Of a stretch of DNA of 6,618 nt, positions 6,345 through 6,618 are shown in pieces. Made by a program: the position numbers and the translations under genes. Numbering within the stretch: the first letter of the stretch is position 1; every line of letters begins with the position of its first letter. This stretch comes from JAISFI01 sp031552425 (GTDB lineage Bacteria > Bacteroidota > Bacteroidia > Bacteroidales > Azobacteroidaceae), in contig JAVBMM010000037.1 of the NCBI GenBank assembly GCA_031552425.1, forward strand, positions 1 to 6,618, in the 5' to 3' direction. The notes under the pieces were generated by a model. The model saw only the letters and a program-made list of their open reading frames with translations, was not told the DNA's origin and did not search any database.

Positions 6345-6618
6345 TTATTTAATAAGTTTTTCTATATATGGTATACCCAAATAATGATTCTTTATTCTAT
6401 CTTCAATTTCAAAAGCTTCCCAAACAGCAGCACATTCTAAGCCTTCAATTTCATCCTTTGTCGTTGGTGTTATTTCCCCTGTATTAGGATTATACAATTC
6501 AAAATTCGTAGGATGAAGAGCATCTTGAATAAATTGCATAGGGAGAATTTTTAAATCGTCACGAATTGGCAATTTACCTACTTTCAACCAATGTCCTTGT
6601 GTAATAACATCATTATAT
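6345..6618 (-). CDS. C-terminal part of a probable immunity protein (gene cut by window edge)
   Basis: The frame is open from the window edge to a TAA at 6345-6347, so about 90 C-terminal residues are visible. A TTG at 6585-6587 could be read as a start, but ten further in-frame codons precede it without a stop, so the gene most likely begins outside the window. The visible protein is soluble and acidic, with no membrane segment. Recognisable stretches are GHWLKVGKLPI, FIQDALHP, a glutamate-rich loop and GLECAAVWEAFEIEDRIKNHY. From memory, the pattern GLE-AAVW followed by ED-I--H resembles the Imm26 family of polymorphic-toxin immunity proteins; this is a recollection, not a search. Its position directly before a truncated Rhs fragment suits an immunity gene closing the preceding cassette. 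No signal peptide can be judged. The partial frame is certain; the family is a guess. Confidence 0.6.
   Translation of the reverse strand, partial: YNDVITQGHWLKVGKLPIRDDLKILPMQFIQDALHPTNFELYNPNTGEITPTTKDEIEGLECAAVWEAFEIEDRIKNHYLGIPYIEKLIK

Overview
The window looks like chromosomal DNA of a Bacteroidota bacterium, most likely a gut-type Bacteroidales. The evidence is the style of its Rhs cores (KYNGKE, YDYGAR, SPYAYCLNNPV and DPTG boxes), the alternation of moderate-GC core DNA with very AT-rich DNA, and exported proteins with typical signal peptides ending in AQ or SQ. This is inference from sequence style; no taxonomic marker is present. Every gene I can support is on the minus strand, so the region reads from 6618 down to 1.

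The window holds a tandem array of broken Rhs polymorphic-toxin cassettes. In transcription order: (0) the C-terminus of a probable immunity protein (6345-6618, cut by the window edge); (A) an Rhs-core fragment with a metzincin-like protease toxin tip (5150-6334), then an exported partner protein (4516-5160); (B) a very short Rhs-core fragment with a glycine/threonine-rich beta-type tip (3717-4487), then a membrane RDD-domain protein (3224-3712); (C) an Rhs-core fragment with a second, different zincin tip (1625-3163), then an exported partner protein (993-1628); (D) a long Rhs-core fragment (1-992) that runs off the window, its toxin tip not visible.

None of the core fragments has the N-terminal part of an Rhs protein. 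Each begins at a different point in the core, without a clear ribosome binding site, and A, B and C have an in-frame stop within a short distance upstream. They resemble the orphan or displaced tip modules found downstream of full-length Rhs genes. A parent gene would be expected beyond coordinate 6618. The cores are similar enough to recombine, and B looks like a mosaic of an A-like and a C-like core. The array could therefore be a store of alternative toxin tips, with the partner genes kept to protect against kin carrying those tips.

Partner location fits a toxin/immunity logic. Both protease tips are followed by signal-peptide proteins, and the beta-rich tip by an integral membrane protein. 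All pairs are tightly spaced (an 11-base overlap, a 4-base gap, a 4-base overlap). I see no RNA gene, CRISPR array, transposase, insertion sequence or convincing promoter or terminator.
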